Of a DNA stretch of 30,778 bases, positions 1 through 8,930 are shown piece by piece; position 1 is the first letter of the stretch; the number at the start of each line of letters is the position of its first letter. Source of the stretch: CAZBWW01 sp964496005 (GTDB lineage Bacteria > Patescibacteriota > WWE3 > UBA101185 > UBA10185); contig CAZBWW010000012.1 in the NCBI GenBank assembly GCA_964496005.1, positions 1 through 30,778 of the forward strand. The letters are read 5' to 3'. The position numbers and the translations under genes were made by a program. Below the pieces are notes generated by a model that ran no database searches, had not been told where the DNA came from, and saw only the letters and a list, made by a program, of their open reading frames with translations.

Positions 1-133
1 CTCAAACGCTCGTTGTGGAAAGGGACCGATCTGTCTCACGACGATCTGAACCCAACTAGCGCGCCTCTTTAATGGGCGAACAGCCCAACCCTTGGAACCT
101 GCTCCAGCTCCAGGATGAGACGAGTCGACATCG

Positions 134-1004
134 CATGTACTTCAACTATTACTAGTTGCACTGACTATATCTTCTTCCTCTTTCTTTAAAATTTTCTATA
201 TTTTAAAGAGTAGGAGTCGGCGTATGATAGAAGTTTATTTGTCCTGAATATCAGGTACCTCCTATCTCGTCTTTACGTAAATGGTAAAAACGCAGTCGAT
301 ACGGGGTCATTACGGAAGTTTATACTTCATACTTTTTATCACATGAGAATCTATCATTTCCTTTAGCCTTGGCATAGATTTAAGAAATATCCGAATTCTA
401 TAATAAGTTTTATCCTTATTTAAAGAACCTTCTAAGCCAATTTTCTTCAACTTAATTAACAACAGTTCTTGATCAACAAGAGCAAACTGTTGGGTATTGA
501 AATAAATTGATTTTCGTTCACTAGAACCATCATCCATAAACCATACCGCCAACGATAGATCATTAAGTTGTAAGGTACTAGGAACAGATTTGTAGCTTTT
601 TACCATGTAAAAAGACTTATAATACGAGTTTAGCTCTTCTAAACTCTTGGTAAAAAATCTACATGACAACCTATTCTGACCTGAAACTCTTATTTTAGGT
701 GGTAAAGTTACATGCTCTCGAAATTCATCATACAACCAAAAAACGTATTCTTTTTGCTTATAAGAATGATTTACTTCAAGCAGCTTTGTTTTTCTACCTC
801 TAAGAGTTCCATCACCTAACAACATTCCTGTGACGATAGATTTTTGTCTTTCCGTTAGACTTCCCACGGTATTGTCCTTGAAATCATGTATAGATATTAA
901 TCTCAAAAGATTAAAAAGTACTGAATTCATTCATAGGATTTCACCGTTATTAGCCGAATTTTTGGTGTTAGATTACTCTAACAGCACCCCTTCTATTTCC
1001 TTGT
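134..1004 (-). mobile_element. Group I intron in 23S at E. coli position 2500
   Basis: The 5' exon ends GGCACCT (T at 1005) and the 3' exon resumes CGATGTC (C at 133), so 871 nt interrupt the site between U2500 and C2501 in the peptidyl-transferase ring. The exon ends in U and the intron in G (134), as group I splicing requires. The core shows the S motif GATATAGTC at 163-171 (minus strand) and an R partner GACTG at 293-297; these form P7 (GACTG with TAGTC). The intron holds a LAGLIDADG ORF. Its core resembles that of the second intron (both have the plus-strand string atacgggg beside R), so they belong to one family. Confidence 0.9.
310..930 (-). CDS. LAGLIDADG homing endonuclease of the L2500 intron
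   Basis: A 206-residue protein with two LAGLIDADG-type motifs: IVTGMLLGDGTL near residues 32-43 and LAVWFMDDGSS near 127-137. The second ends in Asp-Asp-Gly with an aromatic before it, the pattern of the LAGLIDADG_2 subfamily found in organelle and bacterial rRNA introns. The acidic residues that bind catalytic metal are present in both motifs, so the enzyme looks intact. It should cut intron-less 23S genes near position 2500 and drive intron homing. The ORF stop is about 13 nt from the R element of the ribozyme core. The start is uncertain: no Shine-Dalgarno is visible, and translation may begin a little downstream. Confidence 0.9.
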   Translation of the reverse strand: MNSVLFNLLRLISIHDFKDNTVGSLTERQKSIVTGMLLGDGTLRGRKTKLLEVNHSYKQKEYVFWLYDEFREHVTLPPKIRVSGQNRLSCRFFTKSLEELNSYYKSFYMVKSYKSVPSTLQLNDLSLAVWFMDDGSSERKSIYFNTQQFALVDQELLLIKLKKIGLEGSLNKDKTYYRIRIFLKSMPRLKEMIDSHVIKSMKYKLP

Positions 1005-1544
1005 AGGTGCCAAACGCCGCCGCCGCTATGGACGCTCGGGCGACATTAGCCTGTTATCCCCAGGGTAACTTTTTTCCGTTAAGTTCCGTGCTTACCATAA
1101 AGCAATCGGAAGATCACTAAGACCTACTTTCGTACCTGCTCGACTTGTGGGTCTTGCAGTAAAGCTCCCATATACCTTTACGCTTACATCTCGGTTTCCA
1201 TCCGAGACAAGGGAACCTTTGCGCTCCTGCGTTACTTTTTAGCAGGAAACCGCCCCAGTTAAACTACCCATCAAGCATTGTCCCCACGCCAGTTTCATGG
1301 CGCATGGTTAGATTTGCAACAGTAACAGAGAGGTGTTTCATTGGCGTTTTCAAGCCGAAGCAAGAAAACTCCCTCCTACGCTACACAGTTAATATCACTT
1401 ATCAATGCCAGACTGTAGTAAAGCTCCATGGGGTCTATCTGTCCAACAACGAGTAATCGGCATCTTCACCGATACTTCAATTTCACCGAGTCCGTGACTA
1501 AGAGAGTGCTCAAGTCGTTACGCCTTTCCTGCGGGCCGGAACTT

Positions 1545-2298
1545 CATATCAAATCTGTAGTTGCTTAATTGAAAGCACTCAGACGTGGTCTGTTATTTCT
1601 AACAGTACTGACTATATCTTTATCTCATTTAGTTTGTGTTTTCTTTTCCCTGATTTATTCATTTCTGATACCAGCTCAAATATTTCATTAAGACCTTCTC
1701 CTGTTAGGTGTTTGCCAACTTTCATCAACAAACATATTTCCTTAAACAGCAGAAAATCATTCATTTTAGAAGAAATTAGCGGGTATGTCTCAAACCACAA
1801 CTACTAAATCTTCTAATGACCTAATTTCATATTTGACTGTATTATCCGAAGAATCAGGGCGAATTGTGCCACAACTAAACTGGTTCATAAAAAGGGTTAA
1901 TACTTCTGCTCTGTCTTTGTTTTGACTAACGGAAAAGCTTGGTCTGATTTCCCAACCCAATCTGTGTCTAACACTTTTATTGACAGAAACACAAAAGCAC
2001 CCCTCTCCGTCGGCATAACCCGACAAATAAGAACCTAGAGATACCGGCGTATTATATATGCTTAGATTTTTCTTTAGCTTTAAATTACGCTTAGAATTAG
2101 CTATATATCGCACATCAAATATGCTAACGCATATTAGATGATTAGTCGATACGGGGCCAGCTACTAACAATAGACTTTTAAAAGTCTTGCTAAATAGCGG
2201 CTTCCCACGAAATTGCACATAAAAGATTTGCAGGTGTGTCCCTCGACACGTCTTTTAAGGCTTTTCCGTTATAAGCCGGTACGGGCTCGTTTCCACTT
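1545..2298 (-). mobile_element. Group I intron in 23S at E. coli position 1951
   Basis: The 5' exon ends CCGGGT (T at 2299) and the 3' exon resumes AAGTTCCGGCC (A at 1544); the intron is 754 nt and ends in G (1545). The tetramer AAGT occurs at both borders, so the junction is formally ambiguous, but the U/G rule places it at 1951, a site known to carry an intron in Coxiella. The S motif GATATAGTC lies at 1610-1618 (minus strand) and R GACTA at 2143-2147; P7 pairs GACTA with TAGTC perfectly. The endonuclease gene inside is frameshifted. Confidence 0.88.
1612..2218 (-). pseudogene. Frameshifted LAGLIDADG_1 homing endonuclease of the L1951 intron
   Basis: Two overlapping frames together make one endonuclease. 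The upstream frame (1790-2218) holds the motif LGSYLSGYADGEGCF and the following core strand region up to RSLEDL, then runs into TGA at 1790. The downstream frame (1612-1800) continues with YPLISSKMNDFLLFKEI and a helix ending in KSGKRK, which is the usual C-terminal half of single-motif LAGLIDADG_1 proteins. In the family about seven residues normally separate the SLEDL and FxxYPL segments; here there are ten bases, so a deletion of about 11 nt plus the resulting frame change is likely. The first ~40 residues of the upstream frame are translated ribozyme core and probably not protein. The gene appears dead unless recoded. Confidence 0.8.
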
Positions 2299-3762
2299 AC
2301 CCGGCAAGGGATTACGGTACCATAGGACCCTTATAGTTAAGGCCGCCGTTCACCCGAGCTTCGACCAAAAGCTCATGCAAAAGCAATCACCCCCGGTTTT
2401 GACTTACGGGCACTGGGCAGGCGTCGACCCCTATACCTCCTCTTACGAGTTCAGCAGAGATCTGTGTTTTTGATAAACAGTCGCTTGAACCATTTTTGTG
2501 CCCCCACCAATCCTTGCGGACGGTGGGCATCCTTTTTGCGAACTTACGGATGTAATTTGCCTAGTTCCTCGGTCACGGTTTTCTCGTTCGCCTTAGTATT
2601 CTCAACCCATCTACCTGTGTCGGTTTGCGGTACGGATATCATAAAATCTCCCTAGTAGCTTTTCTTGGAAGCTTAACGTGGCTGAATTTGCCGTTTTACG
2701 GGCATTTTTGCCTGCTCGAATAAACGCCTGTGCGGATTTGCCTACACAGACTGTCTTGCATTCCAAACTCAAATCCATAATGAGCTCAGCTTATCATGCT
2801 CCGTCCCTACATTGGTGCGCGAGCAAGCTCGCACGATTTTATGATAGTGCAGGAATATTAACCTGCTGTCCATCGGTTACGCCATTCGGCCTCACCTTAG
2901 GATCGACTAACCCTCCGATGACTGACATAGCGGAGGAAACCTTAGATTTTCGGCGAGGTGGGTTTTCACCACCTTCTCGTTACTCATGCCAGCATTCTCA
3001 CTTGATGCCGCTCCAGCATACTTCACAATACACCTTCACAGCTGACATCAATGCTCCCCTACCCTATGTCCTGCAAAATGCAGGACAAGCCACAGCTTCG
3101 GTTCTTTGCTTGAGCCCCGTTAAATTATCGGCGCGAAACCGTTGAACTAGTGAGCTGTTACGCTTTCTTTAAAGGATGGCTGCTTCTAAGCCAACCTCCT
3201 AGCTGTCTCAACAGTTCCACTTCCTTCCCCACTAAGCAAAGATTAGGGACCTTATCTGATGGTCTGGGCTGTTTCCCTCTCGCAACAGGAACTTGCTCCC
3301 CATTGCTGACTCCCGACTAAAGCCTACGCATTCGGAGTTTGGTAAAAGTGAGTATCCTTGCGGACCTCAGCTCTTTCCAGTGTCTCTACCTCATAGACTA
3401 ATTAAAAGTCGAGGCTATACCTAAATATATTTCGGGGAGAACCAGCTATAGCCAAGTTCGATAAGCGTTTCACCACTAACCACAGGTCATCCCAACCTTT
3501 TGTAGCAGATACGGGTTCGGGCGTTCACCTATATTTCTATAGGTTTCCCCCTGCCCATGGTTAGCTCACTTGGCTTCGGGTCTAATGTTACGTACTGTGC
3601 GCCTCTTAAGACTCGGTTTCCCTACGCCTCCGTGACTTAGTCACTTAAGCTTGCACGCAACATTAACTCGCTGGCTCATTCTTCAATAGGCACGGCATCA
3701 CCCTTACGGGCTTTGCCAGCTTGTTTGCATACGGTTTCAGGATCTATTTCACTCCCCTAACA

Positions 3763-3794
<32 letters not shown>

Positions 3795-4437
3795 TGTTCA
3801 CTATCGGAGTCCTTATGTATTTAGCCTTAGCTGATGGTCCAGCTGTATTCACACAGGATTTCACGTGTCCCATGCTACTCTGGAGAAACCCAAGAAGGCT
3901 TTTTTGTTTCGAATACGGGGCTGTTACCCTCTGTGGCGCATCTTTCCAGATGTCTTCTTCTGCAAAAAAACTTTTTTACTTCCCGCCATCCGAAATGGCT
4001 GTGGGTTTTCCTTACCCCCTTAACTACAAAAAATAGTTGGAGCGATAAGCCTATCGCTAGGCTTAATTGCCCCAATACTTTTTATAGTCTTAGGTTTGGG
4101 CTATTTCCCTTTCGCTCGCCGCTACTTAGGAAATATCTAATTTGATATCTTTTCCTCCAGCTACTAAGTTGTTTCAGTTCGCTGGGTTACCTTTTATTAC
4201 CTATGATCACTACAAAAGCAGTAATTTTGAGTAATAAATAACCTCACATTTCTGTGGGCTGAGTTTCCTCATTCGGACATCCCCGGTTAATAACGCTTCT
4301 TGTCAGCTCACCGAGGCTTAACGCAGACTTGCACGTCCTTCTTAGGCATAAGGACCCAAGGCATTCACCGTATGCATTGAGTAACTTTATATACGTTTTT
4401 TTTGTAAAGCTATTGCTTCACAAATAGACATTTCTTG

Positions 4438-4457
4438 TTCAGTTTTCAAAGTGCTTA
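4438..4457 (-). promoter_or_regulatory. boxA-like element ahead of 23S
   Basis: The minus strand carries GCACTTTGAAAACTGAAC about 50 nt before the 23S 5' end. CTTTGAAAACTG is the form boxA antitermination signals commonly take in rRNA spacers of many bacteria. The role is inferred from position and resemblance. Confidence 0.5.
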
Positions 4458-4464
4458 CGTCATC

Positions 4465-4532
4465 GCATATGATTCCTTCGAAAACGTCCTCGGGCGGAGC
4501 CCTGCGGGAATGTTTTCTCTCGGAACATATGC
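4465..4532 (-). repeat. Long imperfect inverted repeat between tRNA-Ala and 23S
   Basis: Arms GCATATG...TTCC..GAAAAC at 4465-4485 pair with 4512-4532, giving a stem of about 18 pairs with small bulges. The tip contains a second GC-rich hairpin (GGGC-GGA-GCCC, 4492-4502). It lies in the rRNA precursor and could be an RNase III processing structure; unlike the classical processing stalk, both arms are on the same side of the 23S. Confidence 0.6.
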
Positions 4533-4575
4533 TCCGTTCTCAAATTACAAATCGGCGCTACATAATCATCCGGTT

Positions 4576-4652
4576 TGGTGGACCCGACGGGAATTGAACC
4601 CATGACCTCTGCAGTGCAAGTGCAGCGCTCTAGCCAACTGAGCTACGGGCCC
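4576..4652 (-). tRNA. tRNA-Ala(TGC)
   Basis: Complete cloverleaf. The acceptor GGGCCCG pairs with CGGGTCC and includes the G3-U70 wobble that marks alanine tRNAs. The anticodon loop is CTTGCAC (anticodon TGC), the T loop TTCAATT, and CCA is encoded. It sits 184 nt upstream of the 23S in the same direction, as in classical rRNA spacers, but without tRNA-Ile or 16S before it. Confidence 0.97.
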
Positions 4653-4680
4653 GCGTGCCTAAAAATCGCCCACTTACCTA

Positions 4681-4709
4681 ATCATACTGCAGTACAAGTT
4701 CACACCAAA
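4681..4709 (-). promoter_or_regulatory. Candidate promoter for tRNA-Ala and 23S
   Basis: On the minus strand TTTGGT, 17 bp, TATGAT, ending about 28 bp before the tRNA. The -10 matches 5 of 6 consensus bases; the -35 is weak. Its position between yvcK and the tRNA supports independent transcription of the 23S unit. Confidence 0.4.
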
Positions 4710-4818
4710 ACTATACAAATAATATTTATTCTTTGAAATCAGAGCTTCCGCAAGTGTTGTGGCTACTATAGCCTTTGCATTAAACCCGAGTGGGTAGAAG
4801 ATGCGCACTGAAAAGATA

Positions 4819-5859
4819 TCATCGGGCAATCTCAAAGTCAAATGTTTTAGCAATGGCGCGTGCTAGCTTCACAGGGTCGTGTCTAATCAAACTTCTTTTT
4901 ACCCTATCAGCTGTACTTTTCTCGTATACCACCCTGCTTAAAAGGTCTGCGCGCACTACAGTTACAGCATTTTCCGACCCATCACCCGACCCGTCTCCGA
5001 AATCATCACTTACTTTGTCTGCATCATACCGCTCATACCAACCAAGAACTTTTTTCGGAGGCACCTTGCTATTTACAAATACATAGTCTAACTCAATATC
5101 CCCCGTTGTTTTTAATACCTGTAAATGCTCACGACCGGTATAACCATCGGTTTGCCCAAGCTTTGTCATTAAATTACAGATGTATACTTTTTTTGCCTTC
5201 GACTTCTTTATAGCTTTAGCTACGCCAGGAACAAGCAAATTGGGTAAAATACTTGTATATAAATCGCCGGGCCCGAAAATAATAACATTTGCTTCTGAAA
5301 TTGCTTTTAACGCATTCGGATTCGGTGACACCGTATCAGACAAAAAAGTTTTCACTATCCTTGGGCGGTTTGGCTCGGCAACATCGATAAACGCCTCGCC
5401 TAGTATCATGGTTCCATCCTCAAGTCTGACGCACAACTCTGCCTTATCAAAAGTAATCGGCAGTACAGCGCCTTTTGTACGCAAAACCTCACCCGCCAAC
5501 CTAACGGCTTCTTCGATCGACCCGGTAATTTTTTCTAACGCCGAGATAAAAAGATTTCCAAAGCTATGTCCGTCAAGCTCCCCCGCATCAAACCGGTATA
5601 CAAAAAGTTCACGCCACACCTCAGGTGATTTTGACATCGCAACAAGTGCTTGTCTTAGATCACCCGGCGGTAAAACACCAAGCTGATCACGTAATCTGCC
5701 TGTGGATCCGCCTGAATCCATCATCGTCACCAAAGATGTTAGCTTAAGATTGTAATCCCGTAATCCTGACAGGACTACAAAAGAACCGGTACCACCCCCA
5801 ATTACAGCTACCTTTTTACTTTTTTTATTTTGTTTTGGATGTAATATTGCTGCTGACAT
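4819..5859 (-). CDS. yvcK: YvcK/GlmR family UDP-sugar-binding gluconeogenesis factor
   Basis: 346 residues, a CofD-like Rossmann protein of the YvcK/GlmR subfamily. Visible motifs are the N-terminal nucleotide loop VIGGGTGSF (19-27), MDSGGSTGRLR (47-57), PPGDLRQAL (64-72), HSFGNLFI, FGPGDLYTSILPNLLV and the NLMTKxGQTxGYTGREHL segment. In Bacillus and relatives this protein binds UDP-GlcNAc and links central carbon flow to peptidoglycan precursor synthesis; it is not the F420-pathway CofD. It is the last gene of a minus-strand run after the exonuclease (52-nt gap). A Gly/Asp-rich patch (near 284-296) is a local insertion. No Shine-Dalgarno is seen. The family call is secure; the role here is inferred. 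Confidence 0.93.
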   Translation of the reverse strand: MSAAILHPKQNKKSKKVAVIGGGTGSFVVLSGLRDYNLKLTSLVTMMDSGGSTGRLRDQLGVLPPGDLRQALVAMSKSPEVWRELFVYRFDAGELDGHSFGNLFISALEKITGSIEEAVRLAGEVLRTKGAVLPITFDKAELCVRLEDGTMILGEAFIDVAEPNRPRIVKTFLSDTVSPNPNALKAISEANVIIFGPGDLYTSILPNLLVPGVAKAIKKSKAKKVYICNLMTKLGQTDGYTGREHLQVLKTTGDIELDYVFVNSKVPPKKVLGWYERYDADKVSDDFGDGSGDGSENAVTVVRADLLSRVVYEKSTADRVKRSLIRHDPVKLARAIAKTFDFEIAR

Positions 5860-5911
5860 CAGTAAAAAATTAACGCATCGGCAGAATGCATCTACAACAC
5901 CTTACTACACC

Positions 5912-6907
5912 TTACGAAAACAAGGACAACTGACTATCACTCTCGATACTCTTCTTCCCTTTTCCTCGTGAACCGTTTTCGTCAAAACCTAACCGCTTAA
6001 TCAAAGATTTAAAATTATATTTTTCCAAAACCTTCTTCACACTTAGCTTATTAAATTCTTTATATCGGCACTCCTCCAAGTTCACTTCAACAGGCACATC
6101 TATAATAATAGTTGCCAATTTTTTGCTAATTAATGCCTCTTCGTAATTATTCAATAGCTTTTCGCGCAAACCGGCTGGCTCAACTTTTTGAATGTTTCTA
6201 AAAATTTCTTCAATTGTGCCAAACTGCTCAATTAAAGTTCGTGCCGCCTTATCACCAACACCATACACACCAGGTATATTATCACTTGGATCGCCCCGTA
6301 GCCCCTTGTAATCAACCAAATACCGCGGATCAAAGCCTAGCCGAGTTTCAATTTCTTTTTCACCTAACCACTCAGCTTGCCCTTTGGTTGACGGTAGCAT
6401 AAACAAAACGTTTTTAGCGACCAATTGCCACAAATCCCGATCATTAGAGGCGATTATTACTTCTAAATCGGCTGGTGCGGTGCCTTTTGTACTCTTTGCT
6501 GTTTTTGTTCCTTTTACCATTCCTGCACTTTTCTTCCCACTTACCGCTGTTACCACTGTTCCAATAATGTCGTCAGCCTCGTACCCGTCCACGGTCATAC
6601 GCTTAATCCCAAACGCATCAATAATCTCAAGCATTGGCGCAATCTGCACAGCCAGCCCCTCATCCATCGGCGCTCTTTGCGCTTTATACCCGGTAAATTC
6701 TTCTACCCGAAATGTCGGTTTTTCGCTGTCTAACGCCGCAACTACATATGTCGGCTCAATAGTATCAAAAATATTAATAAGCATTGAGGTAACGCCATAA
6801 ACTGCATTTGTTGGGTTTCCCTCATTATCAATAAATGTCTTAGGTAGGGCATGATATGCGCGATGCAAAAAATTGAATGTATCAATTAACAACAGTTTGT
6901 TTGTCAT
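5912..6907 (-). CDS. Stand-alone 5'-3' exonuclease (Pol I N-domain/FEN-like) with C-terminal clamp-binding motif
   Basis: 331 residues matching the 5' nuclease domain of DNA polymerase I, without the polymerase part. Metal-binding acids are visible at D9 (LLIDTFNFL), D60, E110/D112/D113 (GYEADDII), D156/D158 (ASNDRDL) and D206/D209 (RGDPSDNIPG). The last block runs into the helix-three-turn-helix GVYGVGDKAA that grips the DNA phosphates. It should remove RNA primers and flaps in Okazaki-fragment maturation and repair. A Lys/Thr-rich loop (124-146) is inserted before the D156 block. The protein ends QLSLFS, close to the QL(S/D)LF peptide that binds the sliding clamp. Its ATG lies inside ftsH (26-nt overlap), so translation is probably coupled. 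Confidence 0.93.
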   Translation of the reverse strand: MTNKLLLIDTFNFLHRAYHALPKTFIDNEGNPTNAVYGVTSMLINIFDTIEPTYVVAALDSEKPTFRVEEFTGYKAQRAPMDEGLAVQIAPMLEIIDAFGIKRMTVDGYEADDIIGTVVTAVSGKKSAGMVKGTKTAKSTKGTAPADLEVIIASNDRDLWQLVAKNVLFMLPSTKGQAEWLGEKEIETRLGFDPRYLVDYKGLRGDPSDNIPGVYGVGDKAARTLIEQFGTIEEIFRNIQKVEPAGLREKLLNNYEEALISKKLATIIIDVPVEVNLEECRYKEFNKLSVKKVLEKYNFKSLIKRLGFDENGSRGKGKKSIESDSQLSLFS

Positions 6908-8906
6908 CTTCAGCCTCTTTTTCTTCTGTTACTTTCTCTTTTGCCATCCCTGTTATTTGCGCAAACTCATCACCATCTATTGTTTCCTTCTCCAGCAATA
7001 CTTCGACCACTGCGTCAAGTTCTTTTCTATGCTTTTTCAAAATATCCGTTGCTTCACTGTGTGCGCCCTGAATTATTTTCTTTACCTCATCATCAATCTT
7101 CGCGGCCACTTCTTCACTATAATGCGGGCCCTCACCCATTTGTTTTGCCAACCAAAATTTACCCTCTGCCCCATCAAACGAAATCGGCCCCAAGTCACTC
7201 ATACCGTATTCGGTAACCATTTTGCGTGCAACTTCTGTGGCTTTTTCAATATCACTTGCCGCACCGGTGGTCATCTCATCAAATACCAATTCTTCCGCGG
7301 CGCGCCCACCCATCATCATTGCAATCATTGATACCAGTCTAGTCTTAGTTTCGTTATATCTATCTTTTTCCGGCGGTAGGTACGTATGCCCAAGCGACCC
7401 GCCGCGAGGTACTATTGTTACCCGCCCAACAGGATCTAAATCCTTTACAAACGCTCCTACAATTGCGTGTCCTGCCTCGTGGTAAGCTGTTACCTCTCTG
7501 TCACGTTTATCCTGCAATTTTCGTCTTTCCGGACCTAGGGTAACCTTTAGCGACGCTTCGTCCACATCTTTCTGTGTAATAGTTTTTCTGTTGTCACGTG
7601 CAGTTAAAATAGCGGCTTCATTTAGCATATTTTCCAGATCAGCACCGCTAAACCCAACGGTTTTCTTTGCCGCGATGTTAATATCAAAACCCTGATCAAA
7701 CGGCTTCCCGCGCATGTGAATTTGCATAATTTGTTTACGGTCTTCAAGGTCGGGCATTGGAATAGAAATTTTCCTGTCAAATCTACCCGCACGCACAAGA
7801 GCCGGATCCAACATGTCAGGTCTATTTGTTGCTGCTATCACAATCACATTAGTCCGTTCGTCAAACCCATCCATTTCTATCAAAATCTGGTTTAAAGTCT
7901 GTTCACGCTCGTCGTGCCCACCGCCAATACCCATGCCCCGCTGACGGCCAATCGCGTCAATCTCGTCAATGAATATTAAACTTGGCTGTGAAGTCTTGGC
8001 ATTGTTAAAAAGGTCACGCACCCTACTGGAACCCACCCCAACAAGCATTTCCATAAACTCACTTCCGGCAACACTAAAAAAAGGAACTTCAGCCTCACCG
8101 GCAATTGCTTTTGCCAATAACGTTTTCCCCACACCTGCCGGTCCAACCAACAACACGCCTCTTGGCACACGTGCACCCATTTTTTGATACTTTTCGGGGT
8201 TTTTCAAAAAGTCGACAATCTCATACATTTCGGTTTTTGCTTCATCTACACCGGCAACATCTTTAAAGGTTATTTTTGACGCTTCTTTGTTAAATAATTT
8301 TGCTCGGGACTTACCAAACGACAAAATATCTCCACCTGCGCCTCGCATCTGCCTAAAAATTACAAATAAAATTAAGATCGGCAGTCCGTACAGCAATAAA
8401 GTAGTTAATAATTCCCCAATAGCTATACGCTCCTCAACCGTAACTTCACCTTTAATTTTTGCTGCATCAACATTTTCATTTGTCACCATTTCGTAAAAAC
8501 TGATTGCTGTCTCTTTTTTGCTTGTTAACTGCGTACCGTCTGTTAGTACAACTTCAATAGTGTTATCAGACACCGTAATATCCTGCACTTTTTCTTCGTT
8601 AATTAATGAAAAAACTTCACTGATCGGAACTTCTTCCGTTCTTAACTGACCGTTTTGTGATATTGATAAAAAGATTAAATACCCTGCGAGTATTATGACT
8701 ACATAAAAAAATACGTTATTGAATATACTTTTCGGCGGGGTTGGTAATGGAAGCATTGTTTTTTGACTTTTAGGTGTTTTAGGCTTAGATTCCGCGGTAG
8801 TCTGATTGTTGTTCTGCTTAGGGGTATTTACCTCCGACTGTTTTTCTTGCGGTTTATCACCGGTCTCTTTAGAGTTTTTGCCAAATTTAAACGTGGGTTT
8901 TTTCAT
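6882..8906 (-). CDS. ftsH: ATP-dependent zinc metalloprotease FtsH
   Basis: 674 residues, full domain order. A ~60-residue Lys/Gln/Asn-rich cytosolic N-terminal extension is followed by a membrane segment at about 64-82, a short extracytoplasmic domain, a second membrane segment at about 166-185, an AAA+ module (Walker A GPAGVGKT 255-262, Walker B IFIDEIDA 311-318, second region of homology around NRPDMLDPALVRAGRFDR) and a zinc protease with HEAGH 476-480 and third ligand D552 in TTGAASD. It degrades membrane and short-lived cytosolic proteins. Unusually, the pore loop reads MLVG where FtsH normally has M-F-V-G: L288 replaces the substrate-gripping phenylalanine. The start follows an extended -10 by only 10 nt, so the mRNA is nearly leaderless. 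Confidence 0.97.
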   Translation of the reverse strand: MKKPTFKFGKNSKETGDKPQEKQSEVNTPKQNNNQTTAESKPKTPKSQKTMLPLPTPPKSIFNNVFFYVVIILAGYLIFLSISQNGQLRTEEVPISEVFSLINEEKVQDITVSDNTIEVVLTDGTQLTSKKETAISFYEMVTNENVDAAKIKGEVTVEERIAIGELLTTLLLYGLPILILFVIFRQMRGAGGDILSFGKSRAKLFNKEASKITFKDVAGVDEAKTEMYEIVDFLKNPEKYQKMGARVPRGVLLVGPAGVGKTLLAKAIAGEAEVPFFSVAGSEFMEMLVGVGSSRVRDLFNNAKTSQPSLIFIDEIDAIGRQRGMGIGGGHDEREQTLNQILIEMDGFDERTNVIVIAATNRPDMLDPALVRAGRFDRKISIPMPDLEDRKQIMQIHMRGKPFDQGFDINIAAKKTVGFSGADLENMLNEAAILTARDNRKTITQKDVDEASLKVTLGPERRKLQDKRDREVTAYHEAGHAIVGAFVKDLDPVGRVTIVPRGGSLGHTYLPPEKDRYNETKTRLVSMIAMMMGGRAAEELVFDEMTTGAASDIEKATEVARKMVTEYGMSDLGPISFDGAEGKFWLAKQMGEGPHYSEEVAAKIDDEVKKIIQGAHSEATDILKKHRKELDAVVEVLLEKETIDGDEFAQITGMAKEKVTEEKEAEDDKQTVVN

Positions 8907-8916
8907 AACGGTGCTT

Positions 8917-8925
8917 ATTATATCA
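8917..8925 (-). promoter_or_regulatory. Extended -10 promoter of ftsH
   Basis: TGA-TATAAT on the minus strand, 10 nt before the ftsH ATG, in the short gap after trpS. No good -35 is visible. The predicted leader is only a few nt. The string TGATGATATAAT recurs at the start of the secreted-protein gene (27604-27612). Confidence 0.5.
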
Positions 8926-8930
8926 TCAGC

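Noticed and set aside
6882..6907. Frameshift between ftsH and the exonuclease
   Set aside because: Both proteins are complete at these ends; a 26-nt overlap of intact genes is the simpler reading.
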